Part shown: piece after piece, positions 9,036 to 17,887 of the stretch | Layout of the letters: each line of letters opens with the position of its first letter | How positions within the stretch are numbered: the stretch's first letter is position 1 | Assembly: GCF_003815975.1 (NCBI RefSeq) | Contig: NZ_CP033932.1 | Location: forward strand, 4,569,501-4,633,500 | From: Chryseobacterium bernardetii | GTDB taxonomy: Bacteria > Bacteroidota > Bacteroidia > Flavobacteriales > Weeksellaceae | Direction of reading: 5' to 3' | DNA: 64,000 nucleotides | Translations under genes and position numbers: made by a program | The notes under the pieces: generated by a model | Database searches by the model: none | What the model was told of the DNA's origin: nothing | The model's input: the letters and a program-made list of their open reading frames with translations, nothing else

Positions 9036-10397
9036 ATGAAAAAGATAAATTTTGTCATACTGATGATATTCATTTTAACAGCCGCATCATGCGATAGATT
9101 ATTAGATGTAAATACACCTGACAACCAGATCGACCAAAGTAAAGTTTTCGAGGATATTCAGACAGCAAATGCTGCTCTTGCTGCACACTATGCCGACCTG
9201 ATGAAAAGTTCCCCAATTGCGGGCGGTGATCTTGAGACTTATTTGAGCTCATATACAGATGAACTCCAAAATTATACGACAACCGCATCTGATAGCAGAG
9301 ATCTGTTTTTAAATCTGCACACAGATACAAACAGTATCATGCTGAACGCGTGGGCAACCGCTTACAAGCACATCTACACTGCGAATGCTATTATAGAGGG
9401 AATTTCAGGTTCACAAGGGATTTCAGCCAGTGACAAAAACTGGTTCCGCGGGCAGGCTCTACTGACAAGAAGTATTATGTTCTTCTATTTAAACCAACTT
9501 TATGGAGATATTCCCTATCCTGAATCAACAGATTACAAAGTCAATAATGTCATTGAAAAAACATCATCAATCACCGTATTGACAAATTTGGAACGTGATC
9601 TTCTGGAAGTCTCTTCGCTGCTTCAAAATGAATATAAAGATCCCGAGAGGATTTACCCGAACAGATTTGTTGCGAAACTGCTACTGGCTAAAGTATATAT
9701 GGCTGGACAGAACTGGGATAAAGCTGAAATTTTATTGAAAGAAATAATACAGAGCCCCTTGTATCAGATTGAATCTGACATTACAAAGGTTTTTACGAAA
9801 TCTGGAAAAGAAGTACTATGGCAATTAAAACCTAACAACAATGCTTCTTTACAGCAGGCCACAGTATTTTATTTCACCAATTCATTACCAAATATTTACG
9901 CAATTTCGGAATCGTTGATCAATACATTTCAAGATAATGATCTCCGTAAACAGAACTGGATAGGACGTGTAGATTTTGGTGGTGTTTCCTACTACAGAGT
10001 GGAGAAATATAAAAACCGTAACAACACCAATACCAACGAATATTCGATTGTATTTAGGCTTGAAGAAGCCTATCTCTTACTGGCAGAAACACTTGCTCAG
10101 GAGAATAAGGTTGATGAGGCACTGCCCTACGTCAATGCAATAAAACTGCGCGCGCAACTTGCTCCTCTTACAATCCCAATCGCTAAGGAACTACTTCTGC
10201 AGGAGATCCTACTTGAAGATAAGAGAGAATTTTTTGTGGAAATGGGACATCGTTTTCTAGATTTAAAAAGAACAGGAAAATTGAACACGCTACAAGCGAC
10301 AAAACAAAACTGGAAAGATTTCCATCAATTATGGCCAATACCTCAAAAAGAAATTCTTTTAAATGCTAACCTGAAACCTCAAAACCCCGGATATTAA
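9036..10397 (+). CDS. SusD/RagB-family outer-membrane lipoprotein
   Basis: 453 residues with a lipoprotein signal peptide; the lipobox TAASC puts the modified Cys at residue 19. SusD features follow: DNQIDQSKVFEDIQTANAALAA-like start, TPR-type helices (about 65-240) and the C-terminal KREFFVEMGHRFLDLKRTGKL segment typical of the family, with a final IPQKEILLNANLKPQNPGY-type ending. It captures substrate on the cell surface and closes over the SusC barrel encoded just upstream. The stop TAA overlaps the ATG of the peptidase gene by one base (TAATG), so the three genes form an operon. Confidence 0.92.
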   Translation: MKKINFVILMIFILTAASCDRLLDVNTPDNQIDQSKVFEDIQTANAALAAHYADLMKSSPIAGGDLETYLSSYTDELQNYTTTASDSRDLFLNLHTDTNSIMLNAWATAYKHIYTANAIIEGISGSQGISASDKNWFRGQALLTRSIMFFYLNQLYGDIPYPESTDYKVNNVIEKTSSITVLTNLERDLLEVSSLLQNEYKDPERIYPNRFVAKLLLAKVYMAGQNWDKAEILLKEIIQSPLYQIESDITKVFTKSGKEVLWQLKPNNNASLQQATVFYFTNSLPNIYAISESLINTFQDNDLRKQNWIGRVDFGGVSYYRVEKYKNRNNTNTNEYSIVFRLEEAYLLLAETLAQENKVDEALPYVNAIKLRAQLAPLTIPIAKELLLQEILLEDKREFFVEMGHRFLDLKRTGKLNTLQATKQNWKDFHQLWPIPQKEILLNANLKPQNPGY

Positions 10398-12898
10398 TGT
10401 TGACTATAATAAAAATATTACTGCTGTTTACAGGTTGTATTTGCGTTTCGGGACAAAGCTATCCGGACACTATAACAGCCTGGAAAACGAAGTTTGCCAA
10501 ATTGGGAGGAGCACCAAAACTTTCTCCCGCAGGTAAATGGATATCTATCAATAAATTTTCAAGGAACGCCACAGACACTACCTACGTTGCTGAAAGTCTG
10601 TCTGGAAAAAACCTCCACAAAATAGCGGGCAGTGCCACCTTTTTAAATGACCAGCTCGTCATAGGAAAAAATAGGGATAACGTTGAAGTTATCAATCTTA
10701 AAAATGGAAGTAAATCTTTGCACGAAAATATCAGCAATGTTTATGCATTAACTGCTCTAAATCGATATGCTCTGCTAACAAGGGCAAAGACAATCGAAAT
10801 ATATGATCAGAGCGGTAAATTAGAACAGTTAAACAATATCGAGGGATTTGGTATCAATAAACAAAATAGATTGTATGTGGTACGCAAAGTTGAAAACAGC
10901 CATGAAATCTGGGATCTCTCCTCGAAACATATCCGTTGTGCTTATAGTACACCTCATAATATAAGAAAAACCGATATTAGTATTTCTGGTGACAAACTAT
11001 TTATTACCGAAGGGATTAAAGGTGAGCCAGATGACCAGCTTGTAATTATTGGAACAACTGGAACTGACATTAAAATTCCAATACCCAAACTGGCAGAAAT
11101 AAGTTTTACAGAAATCCAGAAAGGTAAGGCATTCCTACTGGAGGCAAAGGTTAAATTTGACGAGATCCAGAAGGAGGATGTAGAAATTTGGTATGGTAAT
11201 GATACGTATCTGGGACAGGATAAACTATATTTTAAAGCCAAATCACAAAAATTCTGGTTTTATAATCCGACTAAATCCATTATTAAAGAGTTAACATCGA
11301 CCAAAGGATTCGAAGTTAAAGCGCTAAATAATGAAAGATTTTTCTTAACCTATATTCCCCGTAAAGACTTCAATTACCTGACATCTAATCTCAGTCCAGA
11401 AGACCTCAATGATGCGCAAATATATGATAGCTTTTCGGATACCTTCATCCCCATCGGCAATTTTAAGGCGGTCAGAAGGTTAAACCGCAGAAAGGTACAT
11501 AAAACTATTTTTGAACAAATCATATCTTCGCCTGATGGTGCAAGATTTCTTGCGAGCACAGACGGAATTAAATGGACTTTATTTCATGTTTCAGGCAAAA
11601 TAAAACGTGTAATAGAAAAGGAAGGATTAGAGCTTCCTGTCTTTTCGCAAGACGGTGAAAATATCTTTTTTGAAAGTTCGGATGACTTCTGGATTTATAA
11701 CCTCAAGAAAGAACAGCTTAGTCCAATGAATATTGCACATGGTCAAATAACTAGGATTAAAAACAACGTTTATAAAAATGATAACCGCGCTCCATCTCTG
11801 TCTGTGCAAGAACCACTGTTAGTTGAAGGTTATAGTTTGCTGAACAATACAACCTCCTACTACCTTATCGAAAATAGAAAATCAAAAACAGTTATTCCGT
11901 CTACTGATAATCGGATCAACCACATCGTATTTGATCAAAAGTTTAGGAACTTCTATACTGTAGAGGAAAATTTCAATAAACCACCGTTTTTACGGCATTA
12001 TAGTGGAGCAAAGACAGCAAAGATAATCATGGAATGTTATTCACATGATAAAAGTGCCAAAAGGATCAAACAGGAAATCATTTCTTTTGATGCCATCGGA
12101 AAAAAACTAAATGGCATTTTATACTATCCTACTAATTTTGATCCAAAACGGATATATCCAATGGTTGTTCACATCTACCAAAGACAAAGACAGGAGTCAA
12201 ATGAATATCTTTCACCCAATAATGAGTTTCCTGTAGGATTCCAGATAAGGACTTTAATTGAAAGGGGTTACTTTGTCTTCCTACCAGATATTTTATACAA
12301 TGACTCAGGTACCGGGTTATCGGCGCTAGAATGCGTAGAACGAGGTTTAGACCGCGTGCTGAAGAACCCCAATATTAACGCGACAAAAATTGGGCTCGGG
12401 GGCCATTCACATGGTGGATATGAGACAAATTTTATCGCCACCCATTCAAACCGATTTGCCACTTACGTTTCCGGAGCTGGTAACAGTGATATTATTCGCT
12501 CTTACTATTCCTATAATTACAACTTTATCAGTCCCTTTTATTGGCAGTTTGAAAATGAACAATATGAACTGGGTAAATCCGTTGCAGAAGACAAGTCTTT
12601 ATATCTGAAAAACAGTCCGATTTTAAATGTAGAAAAAATGAATGCCCCAATACTTCTTTGGGCAGGCAAAAAAGATGAAAATATTCAATGGGACCAGGTA
12701 ATGGAATTTTTCATAGGCTTAAAACGCTATAAAAAAGATGTTATAGCTTTATTTTATCCAAACCAAAGCCATGCTTTTATCAACGGTACATCAGCTGAAC
12801 AAGATCTTAGTACACGGATAATACAATGGTGGGATTACCATCTGAAAAATGAAAAAAATATAGACTGGATCAATCAATTGAAAAAGGATGCCGATTAG
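10397..12898 (+). CDS. S9 (prolyl oligopeptidase)-family peptidase
   Basis: 833 residues with an N-terminal signal-like hydrophobic stretch, so it is probably exported. The N-terminal two thirds form a diverged beta-propeller-like region; the C-terminal alpha/beta-hydrolase domain starts near residue 560. The catalytic triad is visible: Ser671 in GGHSHGGYE (family GxSxGG), Asp760 in GKKDENIQW and His792 in NQSHAF. The start overlaps susD by one base. Cleavage of short, imported or surface peptides is expected from the family. A link to the small Cys-rich peptide encoded opposite is possible but inferred. The stop codon lies in the loop of the operon terminator. Confidence 0.88.
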   Translation: MLTIIKILLLFTGCICVSGQSYPDTITAWKTKFAKLGGAPKLSPAGKWISINKFSRNATDTTYVAESLSGKNLHKIAGSATFLNDQLVIGKNRDNVEVINLKNGSKSLHENISNVYALTALNRYALLTRAKTIEIYDQSGKLEQLNNIEGFGINKQNRLYVVRKVENSHEIWDLSSKHIRCAYSTPHNIRKTDISISGDKLFITEGIKGEPDDQLVIIGTTGTDIKIPIPKLAEISFTEIQKGKAFLLEAKVKFDEIQKEDVEIWYGNDTYLGQDKLYFKAKSQKFWFYNPTKSIIKELTSTKGFEVKALNNERFFLTYIPRKDFNYLTSNLSPEDLNDAQIYDSFSDTFIPIGNFKAVRRLNRRKVHKTIFEQIISSPDGARFLASTDGIKWTLFHVSGKIKRVIEKEGLELPVFSQDGENIFFESSDDFWIYNLKKEQLSPMNIAHGQITRIKNNVYKNDNRAPSLSVQEPLLVEGYSLLNNTTSYYLIENRKSKTVIPSTDNRINHIVFDQKFRNFYTVEENFNKPPFLRHYSGAKTAKIIMECYSHDKSAKRIKQEIISFDAIGKKLNGILYYPTNFDPKRIYPMVVHIYQRQRQESNEYLSPNNEFPVGFQIRTLIERGYFVFLPDILYNDSGTGLSALECVERGLDRVLKNPNINATKIGLGGHSHGGYETNFIATHSNRFATYVSGAGNSDIIRSYYSYNYNFISPFYWQFENEQYELGKSVAEDKSLYLKNSPILNVEKMNAPILLWAGKKDENIQWDQVMEFFIGLKRYKKDVIALFYPNQSHAFINGTSAEQDLSTRIIQWWDYHLKNEKNIDWINQLKKDAD

Positions 12899-12916
12899 GC
12901 ATCCTTTCTTTTCGTT
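12881..12916 (+). terminator. Rho-independent terminator of the susC-susD-peptidase operon
   Basis: AAAGGATGCC (12883-12892) and GGCATCCTTT (12898-12907) form a 10-bp stem with a five-base loop, followed by TCTTTTC. The peptidase stop codon TAG falls at the loop. Confidence 0.85.
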
Positions 12917-13172
12917 ACGGCTGACTTCTGTGCATTTCAGTTGAACAGGTTGTTTCGTTCAATTTGAATTGGTACAACTGCACGGAACTTGATCCATCTA
13001 AAGTACATAGAAAAGAGCCTGCATTATCACAGTCTTGTTCTACTTGTACACATTGATTTCCTTCAATACGGAAAGTAGGAATAATTTTAGATGATTTGCT
13101 TACCTGATTGCCAGCAAAAGCTGCCCCTATACCTACTGCTACAGTAAGAACAGGAATAAGTAATTTTTTCAT
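12915..13172 (-). CDS. Small secreted Cys-containing peptide (DUF6520-like)
   Basis: 85 residues. Residues 1-21 form a Sec signal peptide (MKKLLIPVLTVAVGIGAAFAG). The mature part of about 64 residues has four Cys (CVQVEQDC, FLC, TTC), probably in disulfides. It resembles the short DUF6520-type proteins found in Bacteroidetes next to MauE/DoxX membrane proteins, as is the case here. It may be the substrate or signal of this locus; no function is established. It is convergent with the peptidase operon and in the same direction as the MauE-type gene 109 bases upstream. Confidence 0.7.
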   Translation of the reverse strand: MKKLLIPVLTVAVGIGAAFAGNQVSKSSKIIPTFRIEGNQCVQVEQDCDNAGSFLCTLDGSSSVQLYQFKLNETTCSTEMHRSQP

Positions 13173-13281
13173 GCTATCATAATTTAATCGGTTATCGCCT
13201 AATCTATTACAGGGTTTTCGGCTAATTCCCTATCAATCCTATCCATCGACGGCTCCCAGAACTGTCGATTTCGAAATAATT

Positions 13282-14778
13282 CTATTTAAAAACCTCCCCC
13301 CTAATTTTATAACGTCGTAACTCATTGCCGACAATTACATACAGATAACTCCCACTTACTAACCAGGAAGACAGCGCTTCACCTTTTTTATGGTTAATAT
13401 AAAAACTACCTATATATTGCTGTTGCGCGGTATTATAGACGTCAATTATAGACGAGGTTCGCCAAGACTCGGAGGTCTCATATTGCCCCTTCAAATTAGA
13501 TTCATTAAATAAGAATTTACCAGCAATAACAGATCTTTTATTTACAGTAAATGGAGGTGCTCCCATTTTTTTGCTCCCGTCCGACAATTTTGTAATTGTT
13601 ATTTTGGCATGTGTGGTTGTATCGATTGTCTGAAAACGATTATCAATTTTCATCGTACTATCCATCACAATAAACTGATTTCGATAAACGTATGTATATA
13701 CCAATTTCGTCGCATCGCTGTTGGAAATTAGTGAGCCATCAACAGAAAATACACCATCAATCTGTCCTTGAAGTATATTTGATTTTAATTTTACCTTCGA
13801 ATTCCTACTTAGATCCAGCAAAGCTAATGTATAACTCCGGTCTGATCCTCTCTGTGTTCTGATGGCAAACCTCGTGGAATCGAGAATGACCATTTGATTA
13901 AAAAATGCATCCTTATAACTTAATGTCCGTGCGATAGAATCACCAAGATGTCCTCTATATATTATAGGAACTGTACCGTCAAACACATAAAAATATGGTT
14001 TTCGGACTTGAAGCTTTACATTCCGGAAATTATAATCTTTTTTATCAATTATTGTATGCATTTGGGAAAACACGGTTAATGATGTGTCAATTGTCGTAAC
14101 AATCAACGGTGCACTGATATTTCCAAGATATAAAATACCCTCTTCAATTCCTGCCAGATAGAAAGAGTTCACTTTTAAGTCTTTTGTTTTTTCAATGAGT
14201 ACAGGGTGCGGCAAAAACCTTCTGGTGAAATTATTATCACTTTTAATAATATGTTCTGAACTTCGGAAAAGTGCAAAAACGAATAGACAGCTGATAACAA
14301 TAATTAGTCCTCCAACTCCAAGTTCTTTAAGTCCAGACCTTCCCATTTTTTTCACCAAAACAATTAGCGCAATAAATGATAACACTAAAAAGAAAATATT
14401 AAAGATCAAATGTTCAGTCCATCCTAATTTTTCTAGAATACCTCCACATGAGCATGGAACGAAATCGCTATATTTTAAGATAAGATATATATACAGTGTG
14501 AATGCTGACATAAGGCCAATTGATGCATATAGTCCTACCTTATTGCTATTTGGAATCAATAATATGATTGCCACCAAAAACTCAATGACCAAAATTCCGT
14601 AAGAAATAACTCCAGCATAGGCACTCAATAGTGGAGATTGGGCTAATTGAACCTGAAATGCTTCAAAGTCAAATAATTTACTGGCAGCTGCATAAATGAA
14701 CAGTAAGGCAAGTAAAATACTGACAATCTTTACTAAGTGTTTCCAAATAAAATTAATAACCCTCATAACCATTGGCAT
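13282..14778 (-). CDS. MauE/DoxX-type membrane protein with C-terminal propeller-like domain
   Basis: 498 residues. About 1-175 hold four to five membrane segments with the MauE/DoxX pattern (LLALLFIYAAASKLFDFEAF, then LKYSDFVPCSCGGILEKLGW with a Cys-x-Cys pair). MauE-type proteins act in disulfide handling in the periplasm. The rest (about 185-498) is a beta-rich domain with repeated segments such as KKDYNFRNVKLQVRKPYFYVF, probably a periplasmic propeller, which is unusual for the family and common in Bacteroidetes. Three in-frame ATGs (14778, 14772, 14766) could start it. It presumably oxidises or senses the Cys-rich peptide encoded just downstream; that is inference. Confidence 0.75.
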   Translation of the reverse strand: MPMVMRVINFIWKHLVKIVSILLALLFIYAAASKLFDFEAFQVQLAQSPLLSAYAGVISYGILVIEFLVAIILLIPNSNKVGLYASIGLMSAFTLYIYLILKYSDFVPCSCGGILEKLGWTEHLIFNIFFLVLSFIALIVLVKKMGRSGLKELGVGGLIIVISCLFVFALFRSSEHIIKSDNNFTRRFLPHPVLIEKTKDLKVNSFYLAGIEEGILYLGNISAPLIVTTIDTSLTVFSQMHTIIDKKDYNFRNVKLQVRKPYFYVFDGTVPIIYRGHLGDSIARTLSYKDAFFNQMVILDSTRFAIRTQRGSDRSYTLALLDLSRNSKVKLKSNILQGQIDGVFSVDGSLISNSDATKLVYTYVYRNQFIVMDSTMKIDNRFQTIDTTTHAKITITKLSDGSKKMGAPPFTVNKRSVIAGKFLFNESNLKGQYETSESWRTSSIIDVYNTAQQQYIGSFYINHKKGEALSSWLVSGSYLYVIVGNELRRYKIRGEVFK

Positions 14779-14869
14779 TGATTATTACAAATTTCGCCAA
14801 TACAGGAAAATATAATACGGACAATATTGAGGATAATATTTCCATTTTGAGGAAAAACATGCCAAATAT

Positions 14870-15640
14870 TTATTTACGAACCTTCAGTTTTGCCAATCGC
14901 GGAATATCACCAAGACGAATTCCATTCCTTACAAAAACCTTGTGCATGTTCTCGTAATCAGAGAAATTATTTTTGAATGCTATTTCCTTCAAGCTAAGCG
15001 AAGTAAACGCAATATCACTAATAGCTTCCAACATCTTAATTTTTAACCAAAACCGATAGAAGGAATCACCAAGACAGGACTTGGAATCGCGCTGAAAATG
15101 CTCATAAATATAACCTTTGGATTCAATATAATTTTGAAGAGTCTGTTTAAATCCTAGATTATACGACTTTAGTAGATCCTTTATATATAAAACATCGGAT
15201 GGTACATCTTGTAGTACATGTTTTGGAACGGATAGGTCAACAAAATGCACATAACCATTCCTTATGTCTTCCAAATATGCTATTCCAACGACAAGGTGCA
15301 TGCTGTCCCCTTCTGTATATCGGAGATGAACTGGAAACACATCTTTAAAAGCCTGGGCTTTCCAATTCAACTTAGCAATAACATCAAGCACGATGGGGTC
15401 GTAATCATTTAAATCTGTAAAATCAAAACTACACACATGTTCCTTCTTGAATGCTTCATTCGGAATAATATCAAGCTTTTTTAAAATTGCATAAAAGCTA
15501 TCCACAATACTTTGCAAACGCATAGATAATTCCAGTTGGTCGGAGAACAAAACGGCCGGCTTCACAAAGTTTAAATTGCAAAATTTAGAGATATTTCGCC
15601 CCGCCAAATCATCCAATAATGAAATGGTGTAAAAATTCAT
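14870..15640 (-). CDS. AraC-type transcriptional regulator
   Basis: 256 residues. The N-terminal two thirds have no clear known sensing domain. The C-terminal part (about 185-250) contains a helix-turn-helix of the AraC type: LSLKEIAFKNNFSDYENMHK fits the second HTH. Only part of the usual pair of HTH motifs is convincing. It lies 92 bases upstream of the MauE-type gene on the same strand, so it probably controls this locus. Length is normal for an AraC regulator. Confidence 0.7.
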   Translation of the reverse strand: MNFYTISLLDDLAGRNISKFCNLNFVKPAVLFSDQLELSMRLQSIVDSFYAILKKLDIIPNEAFKKEHVCSFDFTDLNDYDPIVLDVIAKLNWKAQAFKDVFPVHLRYTEGDSMHLVVGIAYLEDIRNGYVHFVDLSVPKHVLQDVPSDVLYIKDLLKSYNLGFKQTLQNYIESKGYIYEHFQRDSKSCLGDSFYRFWLKIKMLEAISDIAFTSLSLKEIAFKNNFSDYENMHKVFVRNGIRLGDIPRLAKLKVRK

Positions 15641-15927
15641 TGTAACCTATAGTTAGTTTTCAAAGTAAGACCGATCTCAGAACTGGCATTGTAATAAGTT
15701 TTCGTATAGTGTAATTTACGGCCTATAGTTTTTTAAATATAATATTTTTAATCTAATAAAGAAATAACATACAATAAATTACCAATTAAATGCATTACAA
15801 CACATTACCGATCCTTTAATTGTAACAAAAAAGGACGGCTTTAAAGCCGTCCAATCGAGCATGGGCTCATTCTGGTAGTGTAGGATTTTCGTTTTATAAA
15901 AGTAACAAACAATTCCAGATTTAGAAA
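15641..15927. other. Gap between the AraC gene and the tra operon end
   Basis: This 287-base AT-rich gap contains the tra operon terminator at 15833-15852 and otherwise nothing I can name. It is a possible left boundary of the conjugative module, but I see no attachment-site repeat. Confidence 0.5.
15824..15852 (-). terminator. Rho-independent terminator of the tra operon
   Basis: GGACGGCTTTAAAGCCGTCC (15833-15852) is a perfect palindrome; on the minus strand it is followed by TTTTTTG. It lies about 75 bases after the traQ stop and ends the long transfer operon. Confidence 0.9.
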
Positions 15928-16404
15928 TTATCTAACTGGGCCAATAATAATGGGGCCTAGCTTCTTATTGTTAAACTGGAATGATAGCTGCTTTTCATTA
16001 CCAAAACTATCACTGATCCATACGTCAAAATTCTGTGCTACAAATGACTCAGAGGTATAATAAAGTCTGAATTCCTTTTGCATTAACGGGTATAGATCAT
16101 TTGGCAGATAAGGTTTATGATCAAAATACCTCAATGTTCCTTGTCCGTCGTTCTGAAAATAACGTATATGATACTTATTTTCAGCGTACTCACCACTGGA
16201 GATAATCGATATTCTCATTTCCACTGTTTCACCAAGTGCTATATCTTTTGGTACAGGCATTACCTTTACATCAAAAGGAAAATTCTCCTGGATATCCAAA
16301 GTATCTTTTGTACAGCCTGACAAGAAGATAATTCCAACAATCGCCATCAACCCCAGTACAAGCGTACCAAATGACATTTGACTAATATGCATTATATTTT
16401 TCAT
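15928..16404 (-). CDS. traQ: Conjugative transfer protein TraQ (DUF3872)
   Basis: 158 residues. A lipoprotein signal peptide has lipobox IFLSGC with Cys at residue 31. The mature part contains FDVKVMPVPKDIALGETVEMRI and a beta-rich C-terminus, matching the TraQ/DUF3872 family of Bacteroidetes conjugative transposons. It is the last gene of the tra operon, 12 bases after traO and just before the terminator. The exact role of TraQ in the mating apparatus is unclear; it is thought to be part of the envelope-spanning complex. Confidence 0.85.
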   Translation of the reverse strand: MKNIMHISQMSFGTLVLGLMAIVGIIFLSGCTKDTLDIQENFPFDVKVMPVPKDIALGETVEMRISIISSGEYAENKYHIRYFQNDGQGTLRYFDHKPYLPNDLYPLMQKEFRLYYTSESFVAQNFDVWISDSFGNEKQLSFQFNNKKLGPIIIGPVR

Positions 16405-16416
16405 AACATTATTTTT

Positions 16417-16974
16417 TCAAAAGTTAATGCGTAATCCAATCCCTGAAGAGGGTCTGAATTGATCCAAATCTGTTCCCCAAAGCACTCTAATTCGTCCCTG
16501 TAAAAGCAAAACGATATTATCCGACAAATAAGTTTCAAGAGATAATCTACCTGCTGTACCGAAGATAAAACCACCATCATTCAATAACAGCGCGCCGTCT
16601 GAAAGGATTCTATCGCCACGATTCAAAACTTCATATCCGGCAACACCGGTCAATCCCGCATTAAATGTGATAAACTTTCTCGCATCCGAAAGCAACTGTG
16701 TACTATATCCAATCTCACCCAAATAATTTTCCAACGGGAGCGTCCACTGCTTATAATCTGTAGTACGACGCTGAAATTCTGCACTCCAAATCCAGTAGTT
16801 CCCGCGCCTGCCGAAGCTATTTAGGGTTAAATTGACGTAGTAATTAGAACTTACATCTTTACTTGCCAGCATTCCGACACTTACCTCTAGCGCTTTTTGT
16901 TTATAGACCATGCGTTGGGAATATCCATGAATACTTATAAGCATAAGTATCAAAACAATGATATACTTTTTCAT
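16417..16974 (-). CDS. traO: Conjugative transfer protein TraO
   Basis: 185 residues with a signal peptide (about 1-19). The mature protein is made of alternating hydrophobic beta strands ending in Phe (GIGLRINF), as expected of a small outer-membrane beta barrel. Length and position between traN and traQ match TraO of Bacteroidetes conjugative elements. It probably forms or stabilises the outer-membrane part of the conjugation channel. Spacing of 11 to 12 bases to both neighbours supports cotranscription. Confidence 0.85.
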   Translation of the reverse strand: MKKYIIVLILMLISIHGYSQRMVYKQKALEVSVGMLASKDVSSNYYVNLTLNSFGRRGNYWIWSAEFQRRTTDYKQWTLPLENYLGEIGYSTQLLSDARKFITFNAGLTGVAGYEVLNRGDRILSDGALLLNDGGFIFGTAGRLSLETYLSDNIVLLLQGRIRVLWGTDLDQFRPSSGIGLRINF

Positions 16975-16985
16975 AAGATATTTTT

Positions 16986-17873
16986 TTACTGACTAATTTT
17001 GATTTTCATATCCGACACAGATTTCGCATTCACCAGATCGGAATTTTCTATTTCTAACACCTGATTTCGACCTCCATTCTTCTCATACAATGCGATCTTT
17101 AGAACCTGATCGTCACTAATGGTAAATTGATCGAGAAGCACGACATTTGCTGCCGATGATTCATCTGAAACGATCTCCATCATCGGATATTCACGTAATG
17201 GTGCAAGCTGTTTTTCCTGCGATACTGTCCTTTTACCAACCTGTTTATCCACAATCTTGAAAGTGCAATAATCAATTAAGTAAGGAACGTTCGATTTATT
17301 CTTGACCTCCGTATGAAAGTAAAATTTACCATTGTGCACAAATATGCCCTTCAGGATAAATTGCACACCATACGATTTAGATCCTATGTGTCTGATGTAC
17401 CGTTTGTCTTGCTGATAAATGGTCTTCATCACCGTTTCCGTTAATGATGGTGGGTTAAAACCAAGTTCCTCAAACTGGACATTTTTTTGCTCGACACGTT
17501 CCCCCTCTTGTTGCATTTTATGCAGGTCATAATTTAATGTTTGCGGATAACCATTGTATGTCACATTAAAATTATAGAATTGCCCATCCTTTGTAATTAC
17601 ACTAAAATTAGTTTCTTCACTAAAATCCTTTACCGCAGCTTTAACACGCAGCACGTTCTGAGCATCTTCCGCGATTCCAGCAGTAAGCAACTCTGAACCC
17701 AGATCTGCATATCTTATCGCAACAGGAAAGATTAAATGAGTAGTCTTGTTGTATGTTACCTCAAGCCTATAGGCTTCGACCCTTCCCTTTTCAAGATCGG
17801 ATTGTTGTCCAAAAGTTTTTATAAATAGTCCCACCAAAAGGACTATTAAAACTGTATTCCTTATGATATTCAT
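16986..17873 (-). CDS. traN: Conjugative transfer protein TraN (DUF4138)
   Basis: 295 residues with a signal peptide (1-22). The family signature appears early: KTTHLIFPVAIRYADLGS, followed by NVLRVKAAVKDFSEETNFSV. TraN (DUF4138) is a VirB9-like periplasmic/outer-membrane component that forms the channel core together with TraM and TraO. The gene is 14 bases downstream of traM. Length and start are normal for the family. Confidence 0.88.
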   Translation of the reverse strand: MNIIRNTVLIVLLVGLFIKTFGQQSDLEKGRVEAYRLEVTYNKTTHLIFPVAIRYADLGSELLTAGIAEDAQNVLRVKAAVKDFSEETNFSVITKDGQFYNFNVTYNGYPQTLNYDLHKMQQEGERVEQKNVQFEELGFNPPSLTETVMKTIYQQDKRYIRHIGSKSYGVQFILKGIFVHNGKFYFHTEVKNKSNVPYLIDYCTFKIVDKQVGKRTVSQEKQLAPLREYPMMEIVSDESSAANVVLLDQFTISDDQVLKIALYEKNGGRNQVLEIENSDLVNAKSVSDMKIKISQ

Positions 17874-17887
17874 CTTTTTGATTTTTG

